Positions 1-7,111 of a stretch of 15,691 nucleotides of DNA are shown here, piece after piece. Each line of letters opens with the position of its first letter. Position 1 is the first letter of the stretch. The position numbers were made by a program, and so were the translations under genes. The notes beneath the pieces were generated by a model. The model did not search any database. It saw nothing but the letters and a program-made list of their open reading frames with translations, and had not been told where the DNA came from. The stretch is from CAYSWF01 sp964562905 (GTDB lineage: Bacteria; Patescibacteriota; Andersenbacteria; UBA10190), in the NCBI GenBank assembly GCA_964562905.1, contig CAZLVG010000021.1:1-15691 (forward strand). Direction: 5' to 3'.

Positions 1-70
1 TCCCTCCCCTCGACGGAGGCTCCACTCTTTAGGTCCTCCCCTTGACGGGGGAGGTCAGGTGGGGGTGAAG
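1..70. repeat. 70-bp direct repeat, copy 1
   Basis: This segment recurs at 171-240 with a single visible difference (C at 56, T at 226), giving a period of 170 bp. It holds two C-rich/G-rich palindromes. One is a short 5-bp stem, CCTCC at 3-7 against GGAGG at 15-19. The other is a clean 7-bp stem, CCTCCCC at 35-41 against GGGGAGG at 48-54, around the loop TTGACG. The unit ends in a G-rich tail reading GGTGGGGGTGAAG. There is no coding signature. It looks like a dispersed intergenic palindromic repeat family; copy number elsewhere in the genome cannot be seen here. Confidence 0.9.
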
Positions 71-72
71 TA

Positions 73-121
73 GTAACTGGTAACTGGTAACTGGTAACTA
101 GTAACTCGTAATTCGTAACTA
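73..121. repeat. Heptamer tandem array, left (7 x GTAACTG-like)
   Basis: Seven tandem 7-bp units start at 73, 80, 87, 94, 101, 108 and 115. The first three are GTAACTG. The fourth and seventh are GTAACTA. The fifth is GTAACTC and the sixth GTAATTC. The array follows the G-rich tail of the 1-70 repeat after a TA dinucleotide. An array of the same length, with A at the end of the same fourth and seventh units, lies at 15591-15639 next to the same palindromic element. The two arrays are therefore homologous copies rather than chance similarity. The 7-bp period keeps no reading frame and is probably non-coding. Confidence 0.9.
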
Positions 122-147
122 GCGCGGTATTGTAGTTTCTCTTCCCT

Positions 148-170
148 GACGGGAGAGGCCCCGCTTACAG
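148..170. repeat. Short repeat module with GAGAGGCC...GCTTAC
   Basis: This stretch joins the heptamer array region to the second 70-bp copy. Its core at 151-168 matches 15530-15547 at 16 of 18 positions. In both places it lies directly before TCCCTCCCCT. It is therefore another part of the composite repeat shared by the two ends of the window. No gene is visible in it. Confidence 0.65.
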
Positions 171-240
171 TCCCTCCCCTCGACGGAGGCTCCACTCTTT
201 AGGTCCTCCCCTTGACGGGGGAGGTTAGGTGGGGGTGAAG
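171..240. repeat. 70-bp direct repeat, copy 2
   Basis: Near-identical to 1-70 (one difference, at 226). It carries the same 7-bp palindrome, CCTCCCC at 205-211 against GGGGAGG at 218-224. Unlike copy 1 it is not followed by the heptamer array; after 240 the sequence becomes unrelated. The pair would be a substrate for slippage or recombination removing the 170 bp between them. Confidence 0.9.
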
Positions 241-421
241 AAATGCAGTCGGTGACAGCTTTCAGTTTTTAGTCACCCTCCCCTTTTGTCCCCTCCCATC
301 AAGGGAGGGGAAATAAGGTCATCTTACCAGTTAGGTGGCAGTTACGCTGGTAATAGTTGTGCGGATTGGAATAATGTCATATGCTAACTCCATGTTAAAA
401 CAGAGGGAAGTAAAAAAGAGA
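241..421. other. Leader region before the first gene: inverted repeats and repeat remnants
   Basis: No confident gene lies here. Three inverted repeats are visible. GGTGAC (251-256) faces GTCACC (272-277) across 15 nt. A perfect 8-bp hairpin, CCCCTCCC (290-297) against GGGAGGGG (303-310), has the 5-nt loop ATCAA and no following T-run, so it is not a classic terminator. TTACCAG (324-330) faces CTGGTAA (347-353). The last is an inverted, decayed version of the heptamer TAACTGGTAA seen at 73-121. No convincing sigma-70 promoter could be picked. The reading frame of the first gene is open back to a GTG at 335, but that part overlaps these repeat remnants. Confidence 0.6.
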
Positions 422-1576
422 ATGGAAATAGACTTTGGCGTGGCTGGCGTGATAGATGAAAGAACCAGGAGCCTGATGATGGAGACTTTGGGGTTTGGGA
501 AGAGAAGAAAATGGGTGACGTATGGACCGAGAGTGAATGAGTTGGAAGAAAAGTTCGCCGGTACCTTTGGCTATAAACACGCGGTGGCAATGAGCAGCGG
601 CACAACGGCGGATACCGTAGCGGCATTGAACCTGTACGGCATAAACGCCGAGGCAAGCCTGGATAGATTTGCCAATGAGATAATAGTTCCGGCGTTAGCT
701 TTCATAGCTGTGGGAGAAGCTGTATACCAAGCCGGCTTCAAGCCGGTGTTTGTTGACGTAAAAAGAGAAACCCAAAATATAGATCCTGACAAGGTAGAGC
801 AAGCGATAACTGATAAAACGAGAGCCATCCTGGCAGTTCATAGCTTGGGAAAACCCTGTGACATGAAAGCAATAATGGAGATCGCCAAAGAGAATAACTT
901 ATGTGTTATTGAAGATGGATGCGAAGCCCACGGCGCAATGTATGACGGCAAGTATATTGGACATTTCGGAGACATGATTACATTTTCCTCCTACGCGGCT
1001 CACCTGATATGCTCCGGAGAGGGCGGAATGCTGGCGACCAATGATGACAAGATAGCGGATTTATCCCATTCAATCAGGAATCATGGACGGGACAATAACA
1101 GTTTATACTTTGATCATATCAGGATGGCTACGAATGCTAAGATGAATGATCTGGAAGCGTGCGTGGGCATACCTCAAACTGAAGATTTCTGGCAGACTTT
1201 CAAAAAGAGAAAAAAGAATCTTAACTATTTGCTGGAGCAGGTTAAGGATTTAGAGGAATTTGCCTACTTTAATCGGGAAGAAGAAAATGAGGTCTTGTCT
1301 CCGCACGCGTTCAGTTTAGTGCTGAAGGACGAGAGGTTTAACTATAAAGAGTTATACTACTTTCTACAGCGCTATGGGATAAACTGTAAGCGGAACTTTG
1401 GCTCAATCCCCACGCAGCACAAAGCCTTCACGTTTATGGGGCATAAAAAAGGCGATTTCCCGGAAGCCGAATATGTGGGCAATAACGGCTTGCACTTTGC
1501 TGTTCATCAGGAGCTGGGATTGGAACACATGGATTACGCGTCGGATTTGTTACATAATTATTTTTTAAGTAAATAA
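422..1576 (+). CDS. DegT/DnrJ/EryC1/StrS-family PLP enzyme with His for catalytic Lys (ColD-like sugar 3-dehydratase candidate)
   Basis: The fold is that of the DegT sugar aminotransferases. Counting from the upstream GTG at 335, the family landmarks are YGPRVNELEEKF (63-74), the PLP-phosphate segment SSGTTAD (87-93), the pyridine-binding Asp194 in IEDGCEA, and FSSYAAHLICSGEGGM (217-232). In that last motif ordinary members have the Schiff-base Lys; here the aligned residue is His223. The same swap is known in GDP-4-keto-6-deoxymannose 3-dehydratase (ColD) and in the E1 dehydratase of 3,6-dideoxyhexose pathways. E1's Fe-S pattern of closely spaced cysteines is absent, so a ColD-like, iron-free enzyme is the better guess. 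ATG 422 is chosen because the family starts near MEIDFG and upstream residues overlap repeat remnants; ATG 374 and ATG 392 are alternatives. The product is about 384 residues. The gene is visibly more AT-rich than its neighbours and favours AGA/AGG arginine codons. The dehydratase role is inferred. Confidence 0.85.
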   Translation: MEIDFGVAGVIDERTRSLMMETLGFGKRRKWVTYGPRVNELEEKFAGTFGYKHAVAMSSGTTADTVAALNLYGINAEASLDRFANEIIVPALAFIAVGEAVYQAGFKPVFVDVKRETQNIDPDKVEQAITDKTRAILAVHSLGKPCDMKAIMEIAKENNLCVIEDGCEAHGAMYDGKYIGHFGDMITFSSYAAHLICSGEGGMLATNDDKIADLSHSIRNHGRDNNSLYFDHIRMATNAKMNDLEACVGIPQTEDFWQTFKKRKKNLNYLLEQVKDLEEFAYFNREEENEVLSPHAFSLVLKDERFNYKELYYFLQRYGINCKRNFGSIPTQHKAFTFMGHKKGDFPEAEYVGNNGLHFAVHQELGLEHMDYASDLLHNYFLSK

Positions 1577-1594
1577 TGTACCATTATAAAATAT

Positions 1595-2251
1595 ATGGCA
1601 GAAATTAATTTGTTGGCGGCTTATCCTAAGACGAAGCGAAACCTGGACGAGCGGGCGGCGGTTAAGACGGAAGAGGACCGCCGGATCGCGCGGCGGTTCG
1701 GCCGGGAGTATTTTGACGGGGACCGCCGGCACGGCTATGGCGGCTTCAGCTATCAGGCCCGGTTCTGGCAGCCGGTAGTGCCGGCTTTTCAGGAGCGGTA
1801 CGGCCTGGCCGCCGGCAGCCAGGTGCTGGACGTGGGCAGCGGCAAGGGCTTTATGATGCATGATTTTGCCCGCTTAATTCCGGGTATAACGGTCAAAGGC
1901 ATTGATATTTCCCAATACGGCATTGATAACACTATTGAAGATGTGAAGCCGCACGTACAGGTGGCGGACGCTAAGGAGCTGCCTTTTCCGGACAGTTCAT
2001 TTGATTTAGTCATATCCGTAAACACCGTGCATAATCTTCCGCTGCAGGAATGCAGGCAGGCGCTTAGGGAAATAATGAGGGTGACACGAAAGGACGCTTT
2101 TGTGACCGTGGACGCTTACCGCACGGAAGAAGAAAAAAGGCGCATGAATATGTGGAATTTGACGGCTTTGACCTACATGTCAGTGGCACAGTGGGAGAAG
2201 CTGTTCGAGGAGGTTGACTACACGGGAGACTACTACTGGTTTATTCCGTGA
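1595..2251 (+). CDS. Class I SAM-dependent methyltransferase
   Basis: A 218-residue protein with a Rossmann-type methyltransferase core. Motif I is VLDVGSGKG (77-85). The acidic end of strand 2 is Asp104 in GIDIS. Motif II/III is ADAKELPFPDSSFDLVIS (124-141), followed by NTVHNLP. A conserved-looking N-terminus (INLLAAYPKTKR), a GYGGFSY patch near 47-53 and the ending TGDYYWFIP recall a small methyltransferase family that I associate with sugar gene clusters. The methyl acceptor is unknown; a sugar or sugar-nucleotide is the contextual guess. The start has no Shine-Dalgarno sequence and follows the previous stop by 18 nt in AT-rich sequence (TATAAAATAT directly before ATG). It may depend on translational read-on or have its own start signal. 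Confidence 0.85.
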   Translation: MAEINLLAAYPKTKRNLDERAAVKTEEDRRIARRFGREYFDGDRRHGYGGFSYQARFWQPVVPAFQERYGLAAGSQVLDVGSGKGFMMHDFARLIPGITVKGIDISQYGIDNTIEDVKPHVQVADAKELPFPDSSFDLVISVNTVHNLPLQECRQALREIMRVTRKDAFVTVDAYRTEEEKRRMNMWNLTALTYMSVAQWEKLFEEVDYTGDYYWFIP

Positions 2252-2302
2252 ACTTCGTAGAAGCGCTGGCAGTGGCATGGGCTTGGTAATGATCTTGACG
2301 GA

Positions 2303-3304
2303 GTGAAAACAAAAGCTGCCATACTGGCCGCGTTAAAAAAGCCGTTGGTGGTGGACGAGATAGAAGCGCCGGTGCCGGGAGAAGGCCAGGTGCTGGTAAA
2401 AATGCTGGCGGCCGGGGTGTGCCGCTCCCAACTTAACGAGCAGCAAGGCCTCAAAGGCGAGGATCCCTATCTGCCCCATCTGCTGGGCCATGAAGGGGCG
2501 GCTGAAGTTATACAAGCAGGCAGCGGCGTCAGCCGCGTGGAAGAGGGAGATTATACGGTGGTGTCCTGGATAAAGGCGGAAGGCAGGGACGCGCCCGGCG
2601 GCAAGTACCGCTGGGGCAGCCGGGTGGTTAATTCCGGAGGCGCGGCGGTGTTTACGCAATACGCGGTGGTGTCCGAAAACAGATTGACAAAAATTAACCG
2701 GAAAGTCCCGCCCGAAGCGGCGGCGGTTATCGGCTGCGCGGTGGCGACCGGCGCGGGCGCCGTGCGCCACCTTACTTCTGCAGGCGACAAGACAAAACTG
2801 GCCGTTTACGGCGCGGGCGGAGTGGGCCTGTGCGCCGTTATGGCGGCCGTGGCCGCGGGATGCGGTGAGATCATTGCCGTTGACGTCTCCGGCAAAAAAC
2901 TGGAGCTGGCCCGGTCTTTGGGGGCGCACAGCGCGGTCAAACCGGACAGTGAGCTGCTAAAAGATCTGGATTACGCTATTGAGGCCACCGGACTGCCTGA
3001 CGTTATGGAAAAGGCTTTTAAGTCTTTATCTCCCCAGGGCAGGCTGATTATCGCGGGACATCCCCCGGAGGGTTCGCTTATAAAAATAGATCCTTTCGCG
3101 TTAATTTGCGGCAAGCGGATAACGGGCACCTGGGGAGGCCAGTCTGTGCCGGATGAAGACTTTCCCTATTATGCACAGCAGTTTCTGGCTGGTAAGATGC
3201 CCTTAAAGAAACTGATTACCCATTCCTATCCGCTGGAAGGTATTAATGAAGCGTTTAAGAGATTAGCCCAGGGCGATGCGGGAAGAATTGTCATCCGGTT
3301 TTAA
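2303..3304 (+). CDS. Zinc-type medium-chain alcohol/polyol dehydrogenase (MDR superfamily)
   Basis: A 333-residue MDR protein. The N-terminal GroES-like half has the zinc ligand candidates Cys40 (GVCRSQLNE) and His63-Glu64 (LLGHEG), plus Cys145 in GCAVATGAG. The four-cysteine structural zinc loop of classical alcohol dehydrogenases is missing; the region around 88-115 is cysteine-free. The Rossmann half carries GAGGVG (170-175) and Asp194 after strand 2 (AVDVSGKK), which favours NAD over NADP. The substrate is probably a sugar, polyol or keto-sugar made by the neighbouring enzymes, but this is inference. GTG 2303 is chosen because MKTKAAIL matches the usual N-terminus; a GGA lies immediately before it. 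The 3' end overlaps the next gene by 29 nt. Confidence 0.88.
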   Translation: MKTKAAILAALKKPLVVDEIEAPVPGEGQVLVKMLAAGVCRSQLNEQQGLKGEDPYLPHLLGHEGAAEVIQAGSGVSRVEEGDYTVVSWIKAEGRDAPGGKYRWGSRVVNSGGAAVFTQYAVVSENRLTKINRKVPPEAAAVIGCAVATGAGAVRHLTSAGDKTKLAVYGAGGVGLCAVMAAVAAGCGEIIAVDVSGKKLELARSLGAHSAVKPDSELLKDLDYAIEATGLPDVMEKAFKSLSPQGRLIIAGHPPEGSLIKIDPFALICGKRITGTWGGQSVPDEDFPYYAQQFLAGKMPLKKLITHSYPLEGINEAFKRLAQGDAGRIVIRF

Positions 3305-4220
3305 AAAACCAAGCTTATCGGTATTTGTTACTAATTACAATCACGACAGGTACGTGGGGCGGGCCATAGAAGCTATAGCCCGCCAGAGCAGGCGCCCTGA
3401 CGAGCTGGTGGTAGTGGATGACGGTTCCACCGATAACAGCCGGGAGGTTCTGCGGCGCTGTCAGAAAAAGTATGGCTGGATAAAACTAATCAGCTTCAGC
3501 CGCAACGCAGGAGCCCAGTTTGTGCAGCAAAAGATGATCCCTAGACTTAAAGGTGATTACATATATTTTGGTTCGTCGGATGATTATGTAAGACCCGGTT
3601 TTTTTGAGAAGTCCATGCGCTGGGCAGAGAAATATCCGCGGGCGGGTATGATATTCGGCGACATAAGGGCGGTCACGCCTGCCGGGGAAGAGCTGTACAG
3701 CATATCAGTTCATCGTTGGCAGCAGCCTTTATACGCTTCACCGGAAGCATACCGCCGGCAATGCTTGGAGGCGGAGGTGGCCTCTCGGTCTTTCGTAGGG
3801 TCTACCATCTTCAAAGCCAGCGCCCTGGCCGCTGTGGGCGGATTTCGTCCGGAGCTGGGATCATGGGCTGATTCATTCGCGGCGCGGGCTATCGGTCTGC
3901 GGTTCGGCGCCTGCTACATACCCGACTGTTTTATGACCTGGGTTAAATCACCTGGCAGTTGGTCCCACAGTACGTCGCGCCGGCCCCGAAAGATGCTTGC
4001 TATCGTTAAGCGGGCCGCTTGCCTGATGAGATCCGACGAATTCAAGCAATATTTTCCGGCTGGTCATGTGAAGAACTGGCAGCGGGGCTACCGCGCCATA
4101 ATTTTTGAGCAGTTCCTGTTGTCATGCTTGGGGGACAGGTTTGTGATGAGACTGGCCCGCAGCGACCAGCTGCGTTCATGGCGGCGCGGGCTGTGGACTA
4201 AGTTGTATTTTTCTTCTTAG
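3276..4220 (+). CDS. Family 2 glycosyltransferase
   Basis: A 314-residue GT-A protein. SVFVTNYNHDRYV (15-27) is the first strand and loop. VVDDGSTDNS (46-55) binds the nucleotide. GSSDDYVRPGFF (99-110) takes the place of the DXD motif that holds the metal and sugar-nucleotide. Acidic Asp189 in GSWADSF is a candidate catalytic-base region. It should add a sugar from an NDP donor on the cytoplasmic face. No strong transmembrane segment is seen, and the C-terminal third is rich in Arg and aromatic residues, which suits peripheral membrane binding. The start overlaps the dehydrogenase gene, implying coupled translation; TTG 3288 is a weaker alternative. Donor and acceptor are not predictable. Confidence 0.88.
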   Translation: MREELSSGFKKPSLSVFVTNYNHDRYVGRAIEAIARQSRRPDELVVVDDGSTDNSREVLRRCQKKYGWIKLISFSRNAGAQFVQQKMIPRLKGDYIYFGSSDDYVRPGFFEKSMRWAEKYPRAGMIFGDIRAVTPAGEELYSISVHRWQQPLYASPEAYRRQCLEAEVASRSFVGSTIFKASALAAVGGFRPELGSWADSFAARAIGLRFGACYIPDCFMTWVKSPGSWSHSTSRRPRKMLAIVKRAACLMRSDEFKQYFPAGHVKNWQRGYRAIIFEQFLLSCLGDRFVMRLARSDQLRSWRRGLWTKLYFSS

Positions 4221-4230
4221 AGCGTAAAGG

Positions 4231-5580
4231 ATGTCTGTGGTGGTCAAGGACACTGTCCGAGTTATTGTGCTGACAGTTCACAGCCGTATTTTCGGGTATG
4301 CTATGGGCAGTCACATGAGGGAGTTTTTAACCCAACTGTCTTTCTCTACGGCCGGCCTGATAATATCCAACGGCATTCTGTTCGCGTCGCTGCTGCTGGC
4401 CGGCAGGCTGCTGGGGCCGCGGCAGTTTGGGCTGTTTTCCCTGACGGCGGCCATAGCGCAGCTTTTGGTCATACCCATGATGCTGGGTATGGACGTGGCG
4501 GCTATGAGGGGCGTGGCCAGGCACGCCGAGCCGGCGCGCAGGCGGAGAATAGTCACCTCCGGTTTTTTTGTTTTGTTGCTTTCTTCTGTGTTGATTGGCT
4601 CTCTTACGTTGGCGGGCGCGGATTTACTGGGCGCTGTCTTTCATATGCGGGCGCGGGTTATCAGGGCGGCGGCCGCGCTGGCCCTGGCAATTTCATTGCG
4701 CATGTTTTTTGACGGCGTCATTCGGGGAGAGAAAAAGTTTAAATTCCAGGCGCGGGGCAGAGTGCTGGAGGCGTCAACTATCCTGGCCGTTTTTGCCATT
4801 CTTTATTGGCTGCTGGAAGAAAGCAGCTATCTGCTGTACGCCGCGGCTACTATCACGGGCTCCGCGGTTTTGACATTAACATATTTGCGGCGGGGCGGCG
4901 CGGCGCGGCTGATAGCTTCCCGGTACTGGGACAAACGGGAGGCCTGGAGAATGTGGCGTTATATTCGCTTCGGCATGGTGGGCGCGGCGGCGGGCCTGTT
5001 GATGGTGGGAGGCGATAAGATTGTAGTGGAACGGACATTGGGAGAGGTATCTTTAGGCATGTACGCGGCTTACTATTACGTATCGGTACAAATAGCGGCG
5101 CAGTTAAGTTACATATTCGTAAACGTTTTCTTTCCGTCTGTATCCAGCCGCGGCAACAAGCCGGCTGTCCTGAAGAAACTGGATAAGCTGGTGGCGGTAG
5201 CCTTCCTGCCAGCGGTGCTGGCGTCGGCGGGTGTAGCGGCTCTGGGGCTTAAGCTGTTCAGCGGGGCCTATCTTTTCTCCTGGCCTTTGATACTGGCCAT
5301 GAGCGTGTACGCCGTAATGTTTTTTGTCTGGCAGGTGTACTGGTGGTTTATTACCAGTACCGGCCCGCGCGGAGTTAAATTTGCCGGGTTAAACGGCTTG
5401 TTGGCCGGTACGGGCTATTTGGCCGGCATCTATCTCTTGGCGCAGCGGCTGGAAATAATGGCTCCGGCCGTTTCTTTCTTTATTGTTTTTCTGTATCTGG
5501 CGGCCGCGGTACAGGTATGGAAGAAAAAATTTCCGGCCCGCTCGTTGACCGGTCCGGGCGGGGGCCATACAATGCAATGA
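4231..5580 (+). CDS. Polysaccharide flippase, Wzx / MOP superfamily
   Basis: A highly hydrophobic protein with about twelve predicted membrane segments and the typical Wzx opening: a helix leading into LLAGRLLGPRQFGLFSL, then GMDVAAMRGVAR. A later GGDKIVVERTLG segment is followed by MYAAYYYVSVQIA, the pattern of the second half of these transporters. It would move the lipid-linked glycan unit from the cytoplasmic to the outer face. The first 28 residues (to HMREFL) do not look like the family, so ATG 4315 is a plausible true start and would give about 421 residues. Upstream, AAAGG at 4226-4230 is too close to ATG 4231 but well placed for GTG 4237. It lies 10 nt after the GT2 gene, in the same operon. 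Confidence 0.88.
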   Translation: MSVVVKDTVRVIVLTVHSRIFGYAMGSHMREFLTQLSFSTAGLIISNGILFASLLLAGRLLGPRQFGLFSLTAAIAQLLVIPMMLGMDVAAMRGVARHAEPARRRRIVTSGFFVLLLSSVLIGSLTLAGADLLGAVFHMRARVIRAAAALALAISLRMFFDGVIRGEKKFKFQARGRVLEASTILAVFAILYWLLEESSYLLYAAATITGSAVLTLTYLRRGGAARLIASRYWDKREAWRMWRYIRFGMVGAAAGLLMVGGDKIVVERTLGEVSLGMYAAYYYVSVQIAAQLSYIFVNVFFPSVSSRGNKPAVLKKLDKLVAVAFLPAVLASAGVAALGLKLFSGAYLFSWPLILAMSVYAVMFFVWQVYWWFITSTGPRGVKFAGLNGLLAGTGYLAGIYLLAQRLEIMAPAVSFFIVFLYLAAAVQVWKKKFPARSLTGPGGGHTMQ

Positions 5581-5581
5581 T

Positions 5582-7111
5582 ATGTCAACGCGCGGGGGAA
5601 AGATCAAAAAGTTGGATGAGCTGGCGGATATCGCGGCGCGGCTGCGCAAACGAGGTAAAAAAATAGTACACTGCCACGGAGTGTTTGACCTGGTTCACCC
5701 GGGGCACATACGCCACTTCCAGGCCGCCAAAAAGGAAGGTGATGTTCTGATAGTAACCCTGACGGCTGACAGGTTGGTGAGAAAAGGTCCGGGACGGCCT
5801 GTATTTAACGAACAGCTGCGCGCTGAAGCCCTATCGGCTCTGGAGGTAGTGGATTATGTTTCAGTTATAGAAAAGCCCACGGCCGTTGAGGCTATAAAGA
5901 AATTAAAGAGTGATGTGTACGTTAAGGGGCAGGATTATAAACAGGCCCGGGACGACGTTACCGGTAAAATAGTTGATGAGAAGAAGGCGGTAAACGCGCA
6001 CGGCGGACGCCTGCACTTCACAGACGATATTGTGTTCAGTTCGTCCGGTATTATCAACAACCATCTGGACACTTACCCCGAGCACACCAGGGAATATCTG
6101 CTGCGGCTGAAAAATAAATACGATTACGGCGATATTGAAAAAGCGCTGTACCGGCCGGCCAGCCTTAAGATAATGGTTATTGGAGACGCGGTTGTTGACC
6201 AGTATGATTACTGCTCGCCTATGGGTAAGTCGGGCAAAGAGCCTTTGGTGGTCAGCAGATATTTGAAAGGCGAGTCGTTCGCGGGGGGAGCCGTGGCCAC
6301 GGCTAACCACGCGGCCAGCCTGGGAGGGCAAGTCCAGCTGGTCAGCCTGTTGGGGCGGAAAGAGTCCTGGAGGCAGTTTATGGCCCAAAATACGGCGGGG
6401 CGCGTTAAAACAAAGTTTTTTTACAGGCGCGGGGCCGTAACCACGATTAAACGGCGGTACGTCAGCGACTACCGCAACCAGAAATTATTTGAAATTTATT
6501 TTATGGACGACACCGCGCTGGACAGAAAAAGTGAAGCGGACGTCTCTTCCTATCTGCGCCGGCACGCGGGCGAGTACGATCTGGTTATAGTCAACGACTT
6601 TGGCCACGGCTTCATTACGGACCCTCTTATAAAAACAATTTGCTCCGGCTCAAAAAAACTGGCGTTGAATGTTCAAACCAACAGCGCCAACACCGGTTTT
6701 AACCTGGTAACAAAATACCCTCAAGCCGATTTTGTTTGTGTGGATGAAGTAGAGCTGCGATACGCCGCTCATGACAAGGAAAGCGGTTTAAAAAAGGTGG
6801 TGCGGAAGGTGCAGCGGCAAATGAACTGTGAACTGCTGGTCACCACCAGGGGCGCGGACGGCTCTTTGTCCTGGTCGCGGAAGAGAGGATTTATAGAAAC
6901 TCCCGCTTTCGCGCCCAATGTGGTAGACGCGGTAGGAGCCGGCGATGCCTTCTTCGCCTTCGCCGCGCCGGTCTACGCGGGCGGCGCGCCTGTTGAGCTG
7001 GTGTCTTTCGTGGGTAATGTAGCGGGCTCACTGGCCACGCAAATCGTAGGCAACCGCGAAGTAGTGCAGCTGCCCGACGTCTTCAAATTCATTCAACGCT
7101 TGTTGAAATAG
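5582..7111 (+). CDS. Nucleotidylyltransferase-PfkB kinase fusion, HldE-like with reversed domain order
   Basis: A 509-residue two-domain protein. The first domain (about 1-165) is a cytidylyltransferase-fold enzyme: HGVFDLVHPGH has the HxGH nucleotide motif at 39-42, GRPVFNEQLR (71-80) is the second family motif, and VFSSSGIINN (151-160) stands where ISSTxI lies. The second domain (about 195-509) is a PfkB/ribokinase-type sugar kinase: GDAVVDQYDY (201-210), the AGGA substrate loop (234-237) and VDAVGAGDAFF (448-458) with the catalytic Asp455. E. coli HldE has kinase first and adenylyltransferase second; here the order is swapped. The likely job is to phosphorylate a sugar-phosphate and then attach a nucleotide, as in ADP- or GDP-heptose synthesis, but the sugar is unknown. 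It starts one nucleotide after the flippase stop (TGATATG) and its end overlaps the converging gene. Confidence 0.88.
   Translation: MSTRGGKIKKLDELADIAARLRKRGKKIVHCHGVFDLVHPGHIRHFQAAKKEGDVLIVTLTADRLVRKGPGRPVFNEQLRAEALSALEVVDYVSVIEKPTAVEAIKKLKSDVYVKGQDYKQARDDVTGKIVDEKKAVNAHGGRLHFTDDIVFSSSGIINNHLDTYPEHTREYLLRLKNKYDYGDIEKALYRPASLKIMVIGDAVVDQYDYCSPMGKSGKEPLVVSRYLKGESFAGGAVATANHAASLGGQVQLVSLLGRKESWRQFMAQNTAGRVKTKFFYRRGAVTTIKRRYVSDYRNQKLFEIYFMDDTALDRKSEADVSSYLRRHAGEYDLVIVNDFGHGFITDPLIKTICSGSKKLALNVQTNSANTGFNLVTKYPQADFVCVDEVELRYAAHDKESGLKKVVRKVQRQMNCELLVTTRGADGSLSWSRKRGFIETPAFAPNVVDAVGAGDAFFAFAAPVYAGGAPVELVSFVGNVAGSLATQIVGNREVVQLPDVFKFIQRLLK

Noticed and set aside
73..121. CRISPR-like array
   Set aside because: Units are 7 bp, contiguous and without spacers; no cas gene is present. 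The 70-bp repeat pair with one 100-bp gap is also not a CRISPR.
290..310. Rho-independent terminator before the first gene
   Set aside because: The stem is perfect, but no T-run follows on either strand.
335..421. GTG 335 as start of the first gene
   Set aside because: The added 29 residues lack family similarity and overlap repeat-derived sequence; the DegT fold begins near ATG 422. ATG 374 or ATG 392 remain possible.
2333..2929. 198-residue reverse open frame
   Set aside because: It lies wholly inside the dehydrogenase gene, has no recognisable domain and reflects GC-rich codon structure on the opposite strand.
5903..6388. 161-residue reverse open frame
   Set aside because: Fully inside the nucleotidylyltransferase-kinase gene, whose motifs are clear; no independent signal.
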